From positions 20,575 to 84,574 of the forward strand of contig NZ_JARXXV010000002.1 in NCBI RefSeq assembly GCF_029893825.1: a stretch of DNA of 64,000 nucleotides, read 5' to 3'. The notes beneath the pieces were generated by a model. That model was not told the DNA's origin. It saw nothing but the letters and a program-made list of their open reading frames with translations, and made no database searches. The position numbers and the translations under genes are program-made. The stretch is from Aurantimicrobium minutum. GTDB taxonomy: Bacteria > Actinomycetota > Actinomycetes > Actinomycetales > Microbacteriaceae. Below are positions 28,260-39,435 of this stretch, piece by piece; the stretch's first letter is position 1; each line of letters opens with the position of its first letter.

Positions 28260-29072
28260 CTGCTAGTAAACGCTGTAACCACGCTCGTCACCTCGACAGA
28301 GGGCGACTCGAGCTTTCACGGGCCCTCGATCGCCGAATTCTTCCCACCCGCGATCTTCTTCGCAGGAACCCCTTTTGAGATCAACCGAATCATCCTGATT
28401 CGTTTCATTCTCGCAGCTGTGCTGATCCTGCTGTTCTGGTTGGGTACTCGCAACATGAAGCTTGTTCCTTCCAAGGGACAGTCTCTGGCAGAAATGGCGT
28501 TGGACGTTGTTCGAGTCAACATTGCTGAAGACCTGCTGGGCAAGAAGGACGGAAAGCGCTTCCTTCCGCTGTTGACCGCCATCTTCTTCACCGTGCTGGC
28601 CATGAACATTCCCGGTATCTTCCCTGGATTCAACGTTGCCGGTTCGTCACTGGTTGGTTTGCCACTGACTCTGGCCGTTGTTGCCTATGTCACCTTCATC
28701 TACGCAGGTTTGAAGAAGCACCCCGGTGCATTCCTGAAGAACTCGTTCTTCCCACCCGGAGTGCCCTGGCCTATCTACTTCATCGTGACTCCGATTGAGT
28801 TCTTCTCGATCTTCATCCTGCGCCCCATCACGCTGGCCCTTCGTCTTCTGATGAACATGGTTGCTGGCCACCTGCTCTTGGTTCTGTGCTTCTCCGCCAC
28901 CTCGTTCTTCCTGTTTGAGACCGACGGTGCGTGGAAGGCATTCAGCCTTGGAACGTTTGCTTTCGGTTTCATCTTCTCGGGATTCGAAATCCTGGTTGCT
29001 GTGCTTCAGGCATACGTCTTCACCCTGCTTACAACGGTCTACATCCAGCTCGCGCTGGCTGAGGAACACTAA
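28260..29072 (+). CDS. atpB: ATP synthase F0 subunit a
   Basis: About 270 residues, the usual length. Subunit a forms the proton half-channels against the c-ring; the essential Arg is in the ITLALRLLMNM segment. The conserved N-terminal text (PSIAEFFPPAIFFAGTPFEINRI) is encoded upstream of the first GTG at 28419, so that GTG cannot be the true start. The frame is open from 28191, has no ATG, GTG or TTG before 28419, and CTG 28260 has AGGAG at ideal distance; I take CTG as the start. A sequencing error that hides a normal start is the alternative. Confidence 0.9.
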   Translation: MLVNAVTTLVTSTEGDSSFHGPSIAEFFPPAIFFAGTPFEINRIILIRFILAAVLILLFWLGTRNMKLVPSKGQSLAEMALDVVRVNIAEDLLGKKDGKRFLPLLTAIFFTVLAMNIPGIFPGFNVAGSSLVGLPLTLAVVAYVTFIYAGLKKHPGAFLKNSFFPPGVPWPIYFIVTPIEFFSIFILRPITLALRLLMNMVAGHLLLVLCFSATSFFLFETDGAWKAFSLGTFAFGFIFSGFEILVAVLQAYVFTLLTTVYIQLALAEEH

Positions 29073-29354
<282 letters not shown>

Positions 29355-29384
29355 TCACTTACCCGCGTTCGACACGGAGGCATC

Positions 29385-29927
29385 ATGCTTCAGGCACTTA
29401 TCGCTTCAGAGGAAATTCAGAACCCTCTGTTGCCAGCACCAGCTGACCTTTTGTGGTCCGCTGTTGTCTTCGCGATTATCCTCATCTTCTTCTGGAAGAA
29501 GGTTCTGCCCAACGTCTCAGCCATGCTCGAGGCACGTGGTGCTGCAATCGAAGGAAACATCGAGAAGGCAGATGCTGCTCAGCGCGAAGCTGAAGAAGCC
29601 CTTGCGAAGTACACCGCTCAGCTCGCTGAAGCGCGTGCAGAGGCAGGCAAGATCCGCGACGCTGCACGTGCAGACGGCGCCAAGATCGTGACTGAGGCTA
29701 AGGAAAGCGCATCAACCGAGGCAGCTCGCATTACTGCGACCGCTAAGGCTCAGATCGAAGCAGAGCGCCAGAGCGCACTCGTTTCGCTCAAGAGCGAGGT
29801 TGGCACGCTGGCCATCGACCTGGCTTCTGGTGTTATCGGTGAGGCTCTCACCGACGACAAGAAGTCCAAGGCACTGGTTGACCGATTCCTTGCTGACCTC
29901 GAAAAGTCGGAGAAGGCAGCTAAGTAA
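29385..29927 (+). CDS. atpF: ATP synthase F0 subunit b
   Basis: A 180-residue peripheral-stalk protein. One N-terminal membrane helix (LLWSAVVFAIILIFFW, about residues 25-40) is followed by a long Ala/Glu/Lys-rich coiled coil typical of b subunits. GGAGG lies just before ATG 29385. It overlaps atpH by one base. It is a separate gene and not fused to delta as in mycobacteria. Confidence 0.97.
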   Translation: MLQALIASEEIQNPLLPAPADLLWSAVVFAIILIFFWKKVLPNVSAMLEARGAAIEGNIEKADAAQREAEEALAKYTAQLAEARAEAGKIRDAARADGAKIVTEAKESASTEAARITATAKAQIEAERQSALVSLKSEVGTLAIDLASGVIGEALTDDKKSKALVDRFLADLEKSEKAAK

Positions 29928-30724
29928 TGGGTAGCGCAAGCAGACACGCAATCACCAGCTCCAAGGCAGCCCTTGCTGGCTTGGGAGCTAAGGCAAACCT
30001 GGCATTGGGCGAGCAGCTCTTTGCTGCTGGTCGTGCCTTCGCTGAGTCTGCCCAACTGCGCGCCGTGCTGGCTGACCCTGCAGTTTCTGACGCTGACAAG
30101 ACCGCTCTGCTGAGCAAGGTCTTCGGCAAGGGATTGGATGCCACTGCATCCAAGCTGCTGGGACAGATCGTCTCCAACCGCTGGTCGAGCCAGGATGACC
30201 TGCTCGCCGGTGTCGAAGAAATCGCTATCCGTGCTGCTGTGTCGGGTGCCAAGAAGACTGAAGCTGTAGACGCTGAGCTGTTCGCGTTCTCTCGTGCCGT
30301 GTCGAGCGACGCAGAACTCGAGCTCAGCATCGGCTCCAAGCTTGGTAACCCCGAAGCAAAAGCAGCACTTGTGAAGAAGCTCCTCAAGGGCAAGGCCTCG
30401 GCAGCAACGATTGCCATCGTCTCTGCTCTTGTGCAGCAGCCTCGTGGTCGCCGCATTGGCGCACTGCTCTCCTATGCAGCAGATGTTGTTGCAGACCAGG
30501 CAGGCGCCTCCATTGCAACCGTGACCAGTGCGCAGCCTATTGCTGCAGCGCAGCTGTCCAGCCTGGGCAAGTCCCTGGCAAAGGTCTACGGACGCGAGCT
30601 CAACATCAACCTCGTCATTGACCCCTCGATTATCGGTGGCCTGCGTGTGCAGGTTGGCGATGACGTGATCGATGGCTCCGTTTCGTCCCGTATTCAAGAA
30701 CTACGACTCCAGCTCGCTGGATAA
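29927..30724 (+). CDS. atpH: ATP synthase F1 subunit delta
   Basis: A 265-residue subunit that joins the b stalk to the top of F1. It is longer than the about 180-residue E. coli protein but normal for this family of actinobacteria. The C-terminal section VKVYG-like [29 protein letters not shown] region (written here only by its key [10 protein letters not shown] end) identifies it. It begins on the last base of atpF. Confidence 0.95.
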   Translation: MGSASRHAITSSKAALAGLGAKANLALGEQLFAAGRAFAESAQLRAVLADPAVSDADKTALLSKVFGKGLDATASKLLGQIVSNRWSSQDDLLAGVEEIAIRAAVSGAKKTEAVDAELFAFSRAVSSDAELELSIGSKLGNPEAKAALVKKLLKGKASAATIAIVSALVQQPRGRRIGALLSYAADVVADQAGASIATVTSAQPIAAAQLSSLGKSLAKVYGRELNINLVIDPSIIGGLRVQVGDDVIDGSVSSRIQELRLQLAG

Positions 30725-30785
30725 GCGAAGTAAGACTTCACCAAACCCTCTCAGTCAACCGGCTGAACCAGACAAGGAAAACACA

Positions 30786-32426
30786 ATGGCAGAACTCACG
30801 ATCAGCCCCAACGAGATCCGCGACGCTCTCAAGGACTTCGTTTCTTCCTACAAGCCCACCAAGGCTTCGAAGACCGAAGTTGGCCACGTCATCGACGCAG
30901 CCGACGGTATCGCACACGTTGAGGGCCTGCCCGGTGTGATGGCTAACGAGCTCATCCGCTTCGCAGATGGCACTCTTGGTCTCGCCCTGAACCTCGACGA
31001 GAACGAGATCGGTGTTGTTGTCCTCGGTGAGTTCACCGGCATCGTTGAAGGTATGGAAGTAACTCGCACTGGCGAGGTTCTCTCCGTACCTGTCGGCGAA
31101 GGCTACCTCGGCCGCGTGGTTGACCCACTGGGTAACCCCATCGATGGTCTGGGAGACATCAAGAAGATTGAGGGTCGTCGTGCTCTCGAGCTCCAGGCTC
31201 CTGGCGTTATGCAGCGTAAGTCGGTGCACGAGCCCATGCAGACCGGTATCAAGGCTATTGACGCCATGATCCCAGTAGGTCGTGGACAGCGTCAGCTCAT
31301 CATTGGTGACCGTCAGACCGGTAAGACCGCTATTGCGATCGACACCATCATCAACCAGAAGGCTAACTGGGAGTCCGGTGACGTCAACAAGCAGGTTCGC
31401 TGCATCTACGTTGCCATTGGTCAGAAGGGTTCGACCATTGCTGCTGTGAAGGGCGCACTGGAAGACGCTGGCGCAATGGAGTACACCACCATCGTGGCTG
31501 CTCCTGCATCAGACCCCGCAGGTTTCAAGTACCTTGCTCCTTACACCGGTTCTGCCATTGGTCAGCACTGGATGTACGGCGGCAAGCACGTTCTCATCAT
31601 TTTCGATGACCTCTCCAAGCAGGCTGAGGCTTACCGTGCCGTATCGCTGCTTCTGCGTCGCCCACCAGGACGTGAAGCATACCCCGGTGACGTGTTCTAC
31701 TTACACTCCCGTCTGCTCGAGCGTTGTGCAAAGCTCTCTGATGAGCTCGGCGCAGGTTCGATGACCGGTCTTCCCATCATCGAGACCAAGGCAAACGACG
31801 TCTCGGCATACATCCCCACCAACGTGATCTCGATCACCGACGGTCAGATCTTCCTTCAGTCCGACCTGTTCAACGCGAACCAGCGTCCAGCTGTTGACGT
31901 AGGTATCTCCGTTTCCCGTGTGGGTGGTGACGCTCAGGTCAAGTCGATCAAGAAGGTCTCCGGTACCTTAAAGCTCGAATTGGCTCAGTACCGCTCACTC
32001 GAGGCATTCGCGATGTTCGCATCCGACCTCGACGCAGCAAGCCGTCGTCAGCTGGCACGTGGTGCTCGTCTGACCGAGCTTCTCAAGCAGCCTCAGTACA
32101 CCCCATACCCCGTTGAAGACCAGGTTGTCTCCATCTGGGCTGGTACCACTGGCAAGCTCGATGAGGTTCCCGTTGAGGACATCCTGCGCTTTGAGCGTGA
32201 GTTCCTCGACTACCTGGGACGTAAGACCAAGGTACTCACCACCCTGCGCGAGACCAACGTGCTCGATGACAAGACTGTGGAAGACCTCGAGAAGGCTGTT
32301 GTTGCCTTCAAGAAGGAATTCCAGGCAGGCGACGGTTCTTCACTGGCTTCGGTTGGTAAAGAAGAGTTCACCGCTATCGACGAAGCAGACGTCAAGCAGG
32401 AAAAGATCGTCAAGAAGAAGCGCTAA
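30786..32426 (+). CDS. atpA: ATP synthase F1 subunit alpha
   Basis: About 546 residues, the non-catalytic nucleotide-binding subunit. The P-loop is [13 protein letters not shown] (about residue 170), and the [18 protein letters not shown] crown region and the alpha signature ([13 protein letters not shown]) follow. The start is ATG 30786, preceded by AAGGAAAACACA; the frame open from 30672 overlaps atpH and is not used. The C-terminus carries an extended acidic then basic tail ending KKKR. Confidence 0.99.
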   Translation: MAELTISPNEIRDALKDFVSSYKPTKASKTEVGHVIDAADGIAHVEGLPGVMANELIRFADGTLGLALNLDENEIGVVVLGEFTGIVEGMEVTRTGEVLSVPVGEGYLGRVVDPLGNPIDGLGDIKKIEGRRALELQAPGVMQRKSVHEPMQTGIKAIDAMIPVGRGQRQLIIGDRQTGKTAIAIDTIINQKANWESGDVNKQVRCIYVAIGQKGSTIAAVKGALEDAGAMEYTTIVAAPASDPAGFKYLAPYTGSAIGQHWMYGGKHVLIIFDDLSKQAEAYRAVSLLLRRPPGREAYPGDVFYLHSRLLERCAKLSDELGAGSMTGLPIIETKANDVSAYIPTNVISITDGQIFLQSDLFNANQRPAVDVGISVSRVGGDAQVKSIKKVSGTLKLELAQYRSLEAFAMFASDLDAASRRQLARGARLTELLKQPQYTPYPVEDQVVSIWAGTTGKLDEVPVEDILRFEREFLDYLGRKTKVLTTLRETNVLDDKTVEDLEKAVVAFKKEFQAGDGSSLASVGKEEFTAIDEADVKQEKIVKKKR

Positions 32427-32477
32427 GCGCCTTCTTCACTGACATCAACCACCTTTTAGAGAAACCACAGGAGAGAC

Positions 32478-33377
32478 ATGGGAGCGCAACTTCGGGTCTA
32501 TAGGCAGAAAATTCGTTCTGCCCAGACGACCAAGAAGATCACGCGTGCAATGGAGCTGATCTCTGCCTCGCGCATTCAAAAAGCACAGGCACGTGTGATG
32601 CAGTCCACGCCCTACTCGCGTGCGATTACTCGCGCCGTGTCGGCTGTTGCCACGTATTCCAACGTGTCACACATCCTCACCACCGAGCCTGAGAAGATCC
32701 AGCGCGCAGCAATTGTGATTCTGGCTTCTGACCGCGGTCTTGCTGGTGCTTTCAGCTCACAGGTTCTTCGTGAATCTGAGCAGCTGGCTGAGCTTCTGCG
32801 CGAGCAGGGCAAGGAAGTTGTCTACTTCCTGGTTGGCCGTAAGGCAAACGCCTACTTCTCCTTCCGTCAGCGTCCAGCTGAGCGTGTATGGACCGGTGGC
32901 ACTGACCAGCCCGTATTCGAAACCGCTCAGGAAATCGCTGGCGCTGTTCTCGAAAGTTTCCTGCGCGACTACGCAGACGGTGGTGTCGACGAGATTCACG
33001 TTGTCTACAACCGTTTCGTTTCCATGGTTTCTCAGGTTCCTCACGTTGTTCGCATGCTTCCTTTGGAAGTTGTCGAAGGCGTGGACGAGCCCGGTGAAGA
33101 CGAGGTTCTTCCTCTCTACGAGTTCGAACCCGAAGCTGACAAGGTACTGGACGCTCTGCTTCCTGTGTACATCGAGAGCCGCATCTACAACGCCATGTTG
33201 CAGTCTGCTGCCTCTGAGCACGCAAGCCGTCAGCGCGCGATGAAGTCTGCAAGCGACAACGCAGACAAGCTCATCCGCGACTACACCCGTCTGGCGAACA
33301 ACGCTCGTCAGTCCGAGATCACCCAGCAAATTTCCGAAATCGTTGGTGGCGCCGACGCCCTGTCGTCCGCCAAGTAA
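32478..33377 (+). CDS. atpG: ATP synthase F1 subunit gamma
   Basis: A 299-residue rotor shaft. The N-terminal helix [21 protein letters not shown] and the C-terminal helix ([18 protein letters not shown]) form the coiled coil inside the alpha/beta ring; the DRGLAGAFS motif of the Rossmann-like middle domain is intact. ATG 32478 has AGGAGA five bases upstream. It sits between atpA and atpD in the standard order. Confidence 0.98.
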   Translation: MGAQLRVYRQKIRSAQTTKKITRAMELISASRIQKAQARVMQSTPYSRAITRAVSAVATYSNVSHILTTEPEKIQRAAIVILASDRGLAGAFSSQVLRESEQLAELLREQGKEVVYFLVGRKANAYFSFRQRPAERVWTGGTDQPVFETAQEIAGAVLESFLRDYADGGVDEIHVVYNRFVSMVSQVPHVVRMLPLEVVEGVDEPGEDEVLPLYEFEPEADKVLDALLPVYIESRIYNAMLQSAASEHASRQRAMKSASDNADKLIRDYTRLANNARQSEITQQISEIVGGADALSSAK

Positions 33378-33400
33378 CACAGACTTTCCAAACCCGGTAA

Positions 33401-34918
<1,518 letters not shown>

Positions 34919-34920
34919 TC

Positions 34921-35190
34921 ATGGCTTCTTCTCTCCTTCAGGTCAGCGTCGTAGCTGCCGACCAGGAAGTCTGGTCTGGCGCAGCCACTATGGTTGTTGC
35001 CAAGACCAGCGAGGGCGAGATCGGTATCCTTCCAGGACACGAACCCATGCTGGCAATCCTTGCCGGCGGTGAAGTTCGTGTCACCACTGAGGACGGCTCG
35101 AAGATCACCGCTAACGCAGCAGGTGGTTTCCTCTCGGTCGAGAACAACAACGTTTCTGTTGTTGCATCTGCCGCAGAATTGGTTGCATAA
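34921..35190 (+). CDS. atpC: ATP synthase F1 subunit epsilon, short form
   Basis: Only 89 residues. The N-terminal beta-sandwich that couples gamma to the c-ring is complete (VVAKTSEGEIGILPGHEPML is the family core), but the protein stops at AAELVA and lacks the C-terminal helical hairpin that inhibits ATP hydrolysis in many bacteria. ATG 34921 is two bases after atpD; the longer frame starts inside atpD. A terminator follows, so the stop is the true end of the operon and there is no frameshifted remnant I can read. Confidence 0.95.
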   Translation: MASSLLQVSVVAADQEVWSGAATMVVAKTSEGEIGILPGHEPMLAILAGGEVRVTTEDGSKITANAAGGFLSVENNNVSVVASAAELVA

Positions 35191-35213
35191 CACCAACCTC
35201 ACACACGCTAATG

Positions 35214-35252
35214 CCCGCGGTTGAAGAGTTCCTCTTCCTGCGGGTGTTTGCA
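35214..35252 (+). terminator. Terminator of the atp operon
   Basis: CCCGC pairs with GCGGG, and an inner GAAGAG pairs with CTCTTC around a short loop; GTGTTTG follows. It lies 24 bases after the atpC stop. Confidence 0.75.
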
Positions 35253-35281
35253 CTTAAAGGACACGTATTAATGGAGACGTA

Positions 35282-36109
35282 GTGTTAATTCTGCTACCAC
35301 CTTCGGAAACGAAGCGTGACGGGGGAGAGGGTGCTCCACTGGAGCAGCTCCTAGCTGAATCTGCTCTGTCTTTTCCAGAACTCAACGCCATTCGTAAGCG
35401 CGTGGTTGCTGCAACCGTGTCTTTGGCGCGCAGACCTAAAGAATGTGCTGAAGCACTCAAACTCAGCCCTAAGCAAATGGGCGAGGTTGACCGCAACAAG
35501 GCGGTCAAGACCTCGCCAACAATGCCGGCCATTGATCGCTATACCGGTGTTCTTTATGACGGCCTGGCTGCCTCTAATCTTCCCCAGGAAGCCCGTGAGT
35601 TCCTTGCTCAGAACGTTCTGATCCAATCGGCACTACTGGGCCCAGTGGGGGCTCTAGAGCCCATCCCGGCATATCGACTCTCCTTTGACTCCAAACTGCC
35701 TGCATTGGCCGCAGGGAGCCTCAAGAAGGCATGGGCTGAGGTGGGAGGGAAGTCTCTGGCGAAGAAGCTCAAGGAAGAACCACAACTCGTTCTAGATCTG
35801 CGCTCAGAAGGCTACTCAGCTCTTGCCCCACTAGCTCCTGCGGAGAACACGGTTTATCTGCGTGTGGTGACAAAGGGAGAAAACGGACAACTTCGTGCCC
35901 TGAATCACTTCAACAAGAAGGGCAAGGGCGAGTTTGTGCGCGCCTTAGCCAAAGATGCAGCGAACACCAGCGGCATCTCCACGGTCGAAGAACTCATTGC
36001 GTGGGGTAGTGCGAAGAACATGATTCTGGAACGAGGCGCTGAGGCAACTTCTGATTGGCCAGCAGAGCTCAACTTGGTTGTTTCTGGAGTCATTCAGAAA
36101 ATGTGTTAA
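35282..36109 (+). CDS. yaaA: YaaA family peroxide-stress protein (UPF0246)
   Basis: A 275-residue member of the YaaA/UPF0246 family. The N-terminal LLPPSETKRDGGEG, the middle AIDRYTGVLYDGL and the C-terminal NHFNKKGKGEFVRAL are family marks. In E. coli YaaA lowers free iron during peroxide stress and binds DNA through a helix-hairpin-helix-like element. It starts at GTG 35282 with GGAG five bases upstream. It lies alone between the atp operon and the Tad genes. Confidence 0.9.
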   Translation: MLILLPPSETKRDGGEGAPLEQLLAESALSFPELNAIRKRVVAATVSLARRPKECAEALKLSPKQMGEVDRNKAVKTSPTMPAIDRYTGVLYDGLAASNLPQEAREFLAQNVLIQSALLGPVGALEPIPAYRLSFDSKLPALAAGSLKKAWAEVGGKSLAKKLKEEPQLVLDLRSEGYSALAPLAPAENTVYLRVVTKGENGQLRALNHFNKKGKGEFVRALAKDAANTSGISTVEELIAWGSAKNMILERGAEATSDWPAELNLVVSGVIQKMC

Positions 36110-36135
36110 CTATTGCTCCGTATATAAAAGCGAGT

Positions 36136-36144
36136 TGTGGATAA
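36136..36144 (-). promoter_or_regulatory. Consensus DnaA-box-like 9-mer before tadA
   Basis: The minus strand reads TTATCCACA, the exact E. coli consensus DnaA box, 40 bases before tadA and next to a TATATA stretch that may be its -10 region. A single perfect 9-mer is not improbable by chance in 64 kb. Confidence 0.3.
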
Positions 36145-36183
36145 CTCCGGAAGGTAGGTAGTCGGAACGGGCATGATTTCTTC

Positions 36184-37398
36184 ATGTCCGATTCCATCTC
36201 CCGAATTGTTGGTGCTGTCCGAGCCAAAGCACATGACAGCACTGCTGCATCGACAACGCTGAATCCTGACCTCGAGAAGTTACTTCGCGAGGAGATTCTT
36301 CGGGATGGATCCCACAACTCAGGTGCACCGCTGAGCGATGAGGAACTTCGTTCGCTCGCAATGGCGGAGCTCAACGGTTTCGGTGCTCTCCAACCACTTT
36401 TGGAAGATACTTCCATTGAAGAAATTTGGATCAACAGCCCCACTGAAGTTTTTGTTGCCCGCAATGGTGTGGCAGAGCTGACCGAGCTTTCATTTACGGA
36501 TACCCAGGTAAGGGACCTTGTTGAGCGCATGCTCCAAGCTTCTGGACGCCGGGTTGATATGTCCTCACCTTTTGTGGACGCATCGTTGCCGGATGGTTCT
36601 CGTCTCCACGTGACAATCCCTGACATCACATCGAAGCACTGGGCAGTGAACATCCGTAAATTCTCCAAGAATGTTCGTGATCTAGCGCACCTGGTGGAAA
36701 GCGGCTCGCTTACCCGTCAGGCAGCTGAATTCCTGCGCATGAGTGTTCTAGCTAGACAAAACATCCTGGTTTGTGGGGCAACACAGGCAGGTAAGACCAC
36801 CATGCTCAATGCGTTGCTTCGTTCTTCCCGTGAAAACGACCGCATCATCACGGTGGAAGAGACTTTTGAGCTCAACTTCGATGCTCGTGACTGTGTTGCG
36901 ATGCAATGTCGCCAGGCAAGCCTGGAAGGCACTGGTGAGATCACACTCCGCCGTCTCATCAAAGAGGCACTGCGCATGCGCCCAGACCGGTTAGTGGTGG
37001 GTGAGGTGCGCGAGGCAGAGAGCCTGGATCTGCTGATTGCTTTGAATAGCGGCCTACCCGGGGCGTGCTCTCTCCATGCCAACAGCGCGCAAGATGCGTT
37101 GACCAAGCTCTGCACTCTGCCGTTGCTTGCCGGTCGAAACATTGACTCTAGCTTTGTGGTTCCCACGGTGGCGAGCTGCATCGATGTTGTTGTGCACTGC
37201 GAGCTCGATCGTTTTGGTCGTCGCCGAGTGAGTGAAATCATTGCTCCCACCGGTCGTGTGGTGAAGGGGGAGATTGAAACCACAGTCATTTTCCATCTTG
37301 CTGATGATGTCCTGGTTGCTACCGGCATGGCTCCCGAGCGTCTCGACAAGTTTGAACTCACGAACCTCAACCCTCGCATCGTCTTGGATGCAGCATGA
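36184..37398 (+). CDS. tadA: Tad pilus assembly ATPase TadA/CpaF
   Basis: A 404-residue secretion ATPase of the type II/IV family that powers Flp/Tad pilus assembly. An N-terminal helical domain precedes IEEIWINSPTEVFV; Walker A is CGATQAGKTTML (about residue 200), the Asp box contains TVEETFELN, and Walker B is RPDRLVVGEVREAE. It leads an operon of seven tightly packed genes. TadZ/CpaE, which often precedes TadA, is absent. Confidence 0.95.
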   Translation: MSDSISRIVGAVRAKAHDSTAASTTLNPDLEKLLREEILRDGSHNSGAPLSDEELRSLAMAELNGFGALQPLLEDTSIEEIWINSPTEVFVARNGVAELTELSFTDTQVRDLVERMLQASGRRVDMSSPFVDASLPDGSRLHVTIPDITSKHWAVNIRKFSKNVRDLAHLVESGSLTRQAAEFLRMSVLARQNILVCGATQAGKTTMLNALLRSSRENDRIITVEETFELNFDARDCVAMQCRQASLEGTGEITLRRLIKEALRMRPDRLVVGEVREAESLDLLIALNSGLPGACSLHANSAQDALTKLCTLPLLAGRNIDSSFVVPTVASCIDVVVHCELDRFGRRRVSEIIAPTGRVVKGEIETTVIFHLADDVLVATGMAPERLDKFELTNLNPRIVLDAA

Positions 37399-38279
37399 GA
37401 CTTTCCTCGATCGAAATACTGGGTATCTTTCTGGGCGCCAGCGCCGGTTTAGGTATCTTTCTCATTGTTTCCAGCAAGCTTTGGCCTAGGAAAGAACGTG
37501 TTACACGAGCTTCTTCAGCCTCCACGTTTTCTCGTGGACTAGGTGAAACCGCTCTGCAGTTAGGTATGAAACCTGCTGTGTTGTGGGCGCTGTGTTCTGT
37601 TCTCGCCATCATTGGTGGAACACTCGCCTGGGCAATTACAGGCGTTGCCGTGTTGAGCGTGGTGCTTGCTGGAACCGCAGCTGCTCTGCCGGTGATGTTT
37701 GCCGCAGGTCGACGTGCTGCTGCTCGCAAGGCATTGCGCAATCAGTGGCCAGATGTGGTGGATGCACTTATTTCTGCCATCCGCTCGGGTGCGAATATCC
37801 CTGATGCTGTTGTGTCTCTTGCGGGATTCTCTTCGAAAGCAGTGAGCACGCCAGCTGCTTTGTTTGCTCAGGATTACAGGGTTTCTGGCAACTTTGAACT
37901 GGCGGCACAAGACCTCAAAGCAAGATGGGCCAATCCCAATGGTGATCGCATTGTGGAAACTCTTCGTTTGGGGCGAGAACTCGGTGGAACAGAGATCACC
38001 ACTGTGCTTGGCTCTTTAGGTTCTCACTTGCGTGCTGAATCGGCACTGAGACAGGAGGTCGAAGCCCGTCAAGGATGGATTCGCTTGGCTGCGCGAATCG
38101 GGGTGATGGCTCCGTGGATTGTGTTGGTGTTGCTTTCTACCAGGCCCGAAGCGGCACAGGCATATAACTCTGGCGCCGGTGTTGTGCTCATCCTGATTGG
38201 CCTTGGAGTAAGTCTGCTGGCATACCGAATCATGTCTGCCGTGGGGTATCTCCCTGATGAAAAGCGGTGGTTAGCATGA
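37395..38279 (+). CDS. tadB: Tad pilus inner-membrane protein TadB
   Basis: A 294-residue membrane protein of the type II secretion F family. There are two hydrophobic segments at the N-terminus (about residues 8-27 and 60-100) and two at the C-terminus, with the F domain between (QWPDVVDALISAIRSGANIPDAV). TadB and TadC form the platform on which TadA acts. It overlaps tadA by four bases (ATGA) and tadC by four. Confidence 0.93.
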   Translation: MRLSSIEILGIFLGASAGLGIFLIVSSKLWPRKERVTRASSASTFSRGLGETALQLGMKPAVLWALCSVLAIIGGTLAWAITGVAVLSVVLAGTAAALPVMFAAGRRAAARKALRNQWPDVVDALISAIRSGANIPDAVVSLAGFSSKAVSTPAALFAQDYRVSGNFELAAQDLKARWANPNGDRIVETLRLGRELGGTEITTVLGSLGSHLRAESALRQEVEARQGWIRLAARIGVMAPWIVLVLLSTRPEAAQAYNSGAGVVLILIGLGVSLLAYRIMSAVGYLPDEKRWLA

Positions 38280-39214
38280 GTTCACTTGCTGGATGGGGGA
38301 TTGGTCTCGGAGCTCTTTTCGGCTTGGGAGTGTGGATCATCCTCACCACGCTGCCGAGTTTCCGAAGCGCATCTTTGCCCAAACGCGTTGCGCACATGGT
38401 CGCGGATATTTCACCTCAGGCCTATGCGGATGTGACTGAGAAAAGTTCTGCTCCATTGCCCCAATTTGATTTTGGTATTCGTGGGCTCAAGAACAGCTTG
38501 CTCGCCATCACAGAACGTTTTGCAGGTCCGGCAGATGCTGTGGAGCTTGATCTCGCCCGTGCAGGTTCAGAATTCTCAGTGACTGAGTTTAGAGCCCGCC
38601 AAATTACCTGGGGCTTATGGGGAGCAGCTGCAGGGCTTCTTGTTGATGGTGCTGTATCTGTGTTGACTCAACCTGCCGCACTTGCATATGTCTTGGTGCC
38701 CGTCATGGGTGCGCTCGTTGGATATCTCAGCGTGAGGTATTTCTTGGGCTATGCCGCTAAGTCTCGGGTGAAGCGGATTGAAGCTCAATTACCAGCGGTG
38801 TGGGAATTCTTGTCCTTGAGCCTCTCTGCAGGTGAAGGCTTACCAGATGCTCTGCGAAGGATGGCCACGATAGGTCACGGAGACATCACCGATGAGTTCC
38901 GAGTGGTTGTGCTGGATGTCCAGATGGGTATCCCCATGGCAACTGCATTGCAGACCCTGGAGAGGAAGCTCAAGATATCCGCGCTTTCACGCGGAATTGA
39001 ACAGATTTTGGGCGGACTCAATCGGGGAACTCCCGTGTCGGCTGTTCTTCAAGCACATGCACTTGATGCCCGTGAGGATTCCAAGCGCAGATTGCTCGAA
39101 AGTGCAGGACAGAAGGAAGTAGCGATGTTGGTCCCACTGGTTTTTCTCATATTGCCTGTGACCATCGTCTTTGCCGTCTTCCCCGGATTACTCGTCATTC
39201 AATCGGGCTTCTAG
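38276..39214 (+). CDS. tadC: Tad pilus inner-membrane protein TadC
   Basis: About 312 residues, a second F-domain protein. The core is QLPAVWEFLSLSLSAGEGLPDAL with GGLNRGTPVSAVLQ later, and the C-terminus is a hydrophobic helix (PLVFLILPVTIVFAVFPGLL). ATG 38276 gives the usual ATGA overlap with tadB and is preferred to GTG 38267. It is the platform partner of TadB. Confidence 0.93.
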   Translation: MSSLAGWGIGLGALFGLGVWIILTTLPSFRSASLPKRVAHMVADISPQAYADVTEKSSAPLPQFDFGIRGLKNSLLAITERFAGPADAVELDLARAGSEFSVTEFRARQITWGLWGAAAGLLVDGAVSVLTQPAALAYVLVPVMGALVGYLSVRYFLGYAAKSRVKRIEAQLPAVWEFLSLSLSAGEGLPDALRRMATIGHGDITDEFRVVVLDVQMGIPMATALQTLERKLKISALSRGIEQILGGLNRGTPVSAVLQAHALDAREDSKRRLLESAGQKEVAMLVPLVFLILPVTIVFAVFPGLLVIQSGF

Positions 39215-39238
39215 CCCCCAACTCAAGGAGAAATAGAA

Positions 39239-39427
39239 ATGAAAAACATAATTACGCGAATCAACACCGCGATTACGACCAAGCTCAATGATGAGCGTGG
39301 AGATGTTCCAGGCTGGGTCCTCATTACTCTCATGACCGCAGGTCTTGTTGTTGCCATTTGGGCCATCGCAGCGCCGGCACTGGGAACAGTCTTTGATCAA
39401 GCAATCTCTCGTGTTGTGAGCTTCTAG
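39239..39427 (+). CDS. Small Flp-pilin-like protein
   Basis: A 62-residue protein in the place of the major pilin. A charged N-terminal part ending DERGDVPGW is followed by one hydrophobic helix (VLITLMTAGLVVAIWAIAAP) and a short tail. Flp pilins are cut before a segment with Glu at position 5; here the residue after the Gly that would fill that place is Trp, so processing, if it occurs, is atypical. AAGGAG lies upstream of ATG 39239. Similar RGDVPGW-type small proteins are known in related Tad loci. Confidence 0.7.
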   Translation: MKNIITRINTAITTKLNDERGDVPGWVLITLMTAGLVVAIWAIAAPALGTVFDQAISRVVSF

Positions 39428-39435
39428 AACACACG

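Noticed and set aside
28187..28378. Arg-rich 63-residue ORF overlapping the start of atpB
   Set aside because: It is another frame of the AtpB N-terminal coding sequence, with no family features; the atpB frame explains the bases better.
28419..29072. atpB starting at GTG 28419
   Set aside because: It would remove conserved N-terminal residues (EFFPP...FEINRI) that are encoded in the same frame upstream; the true start must lie before it.
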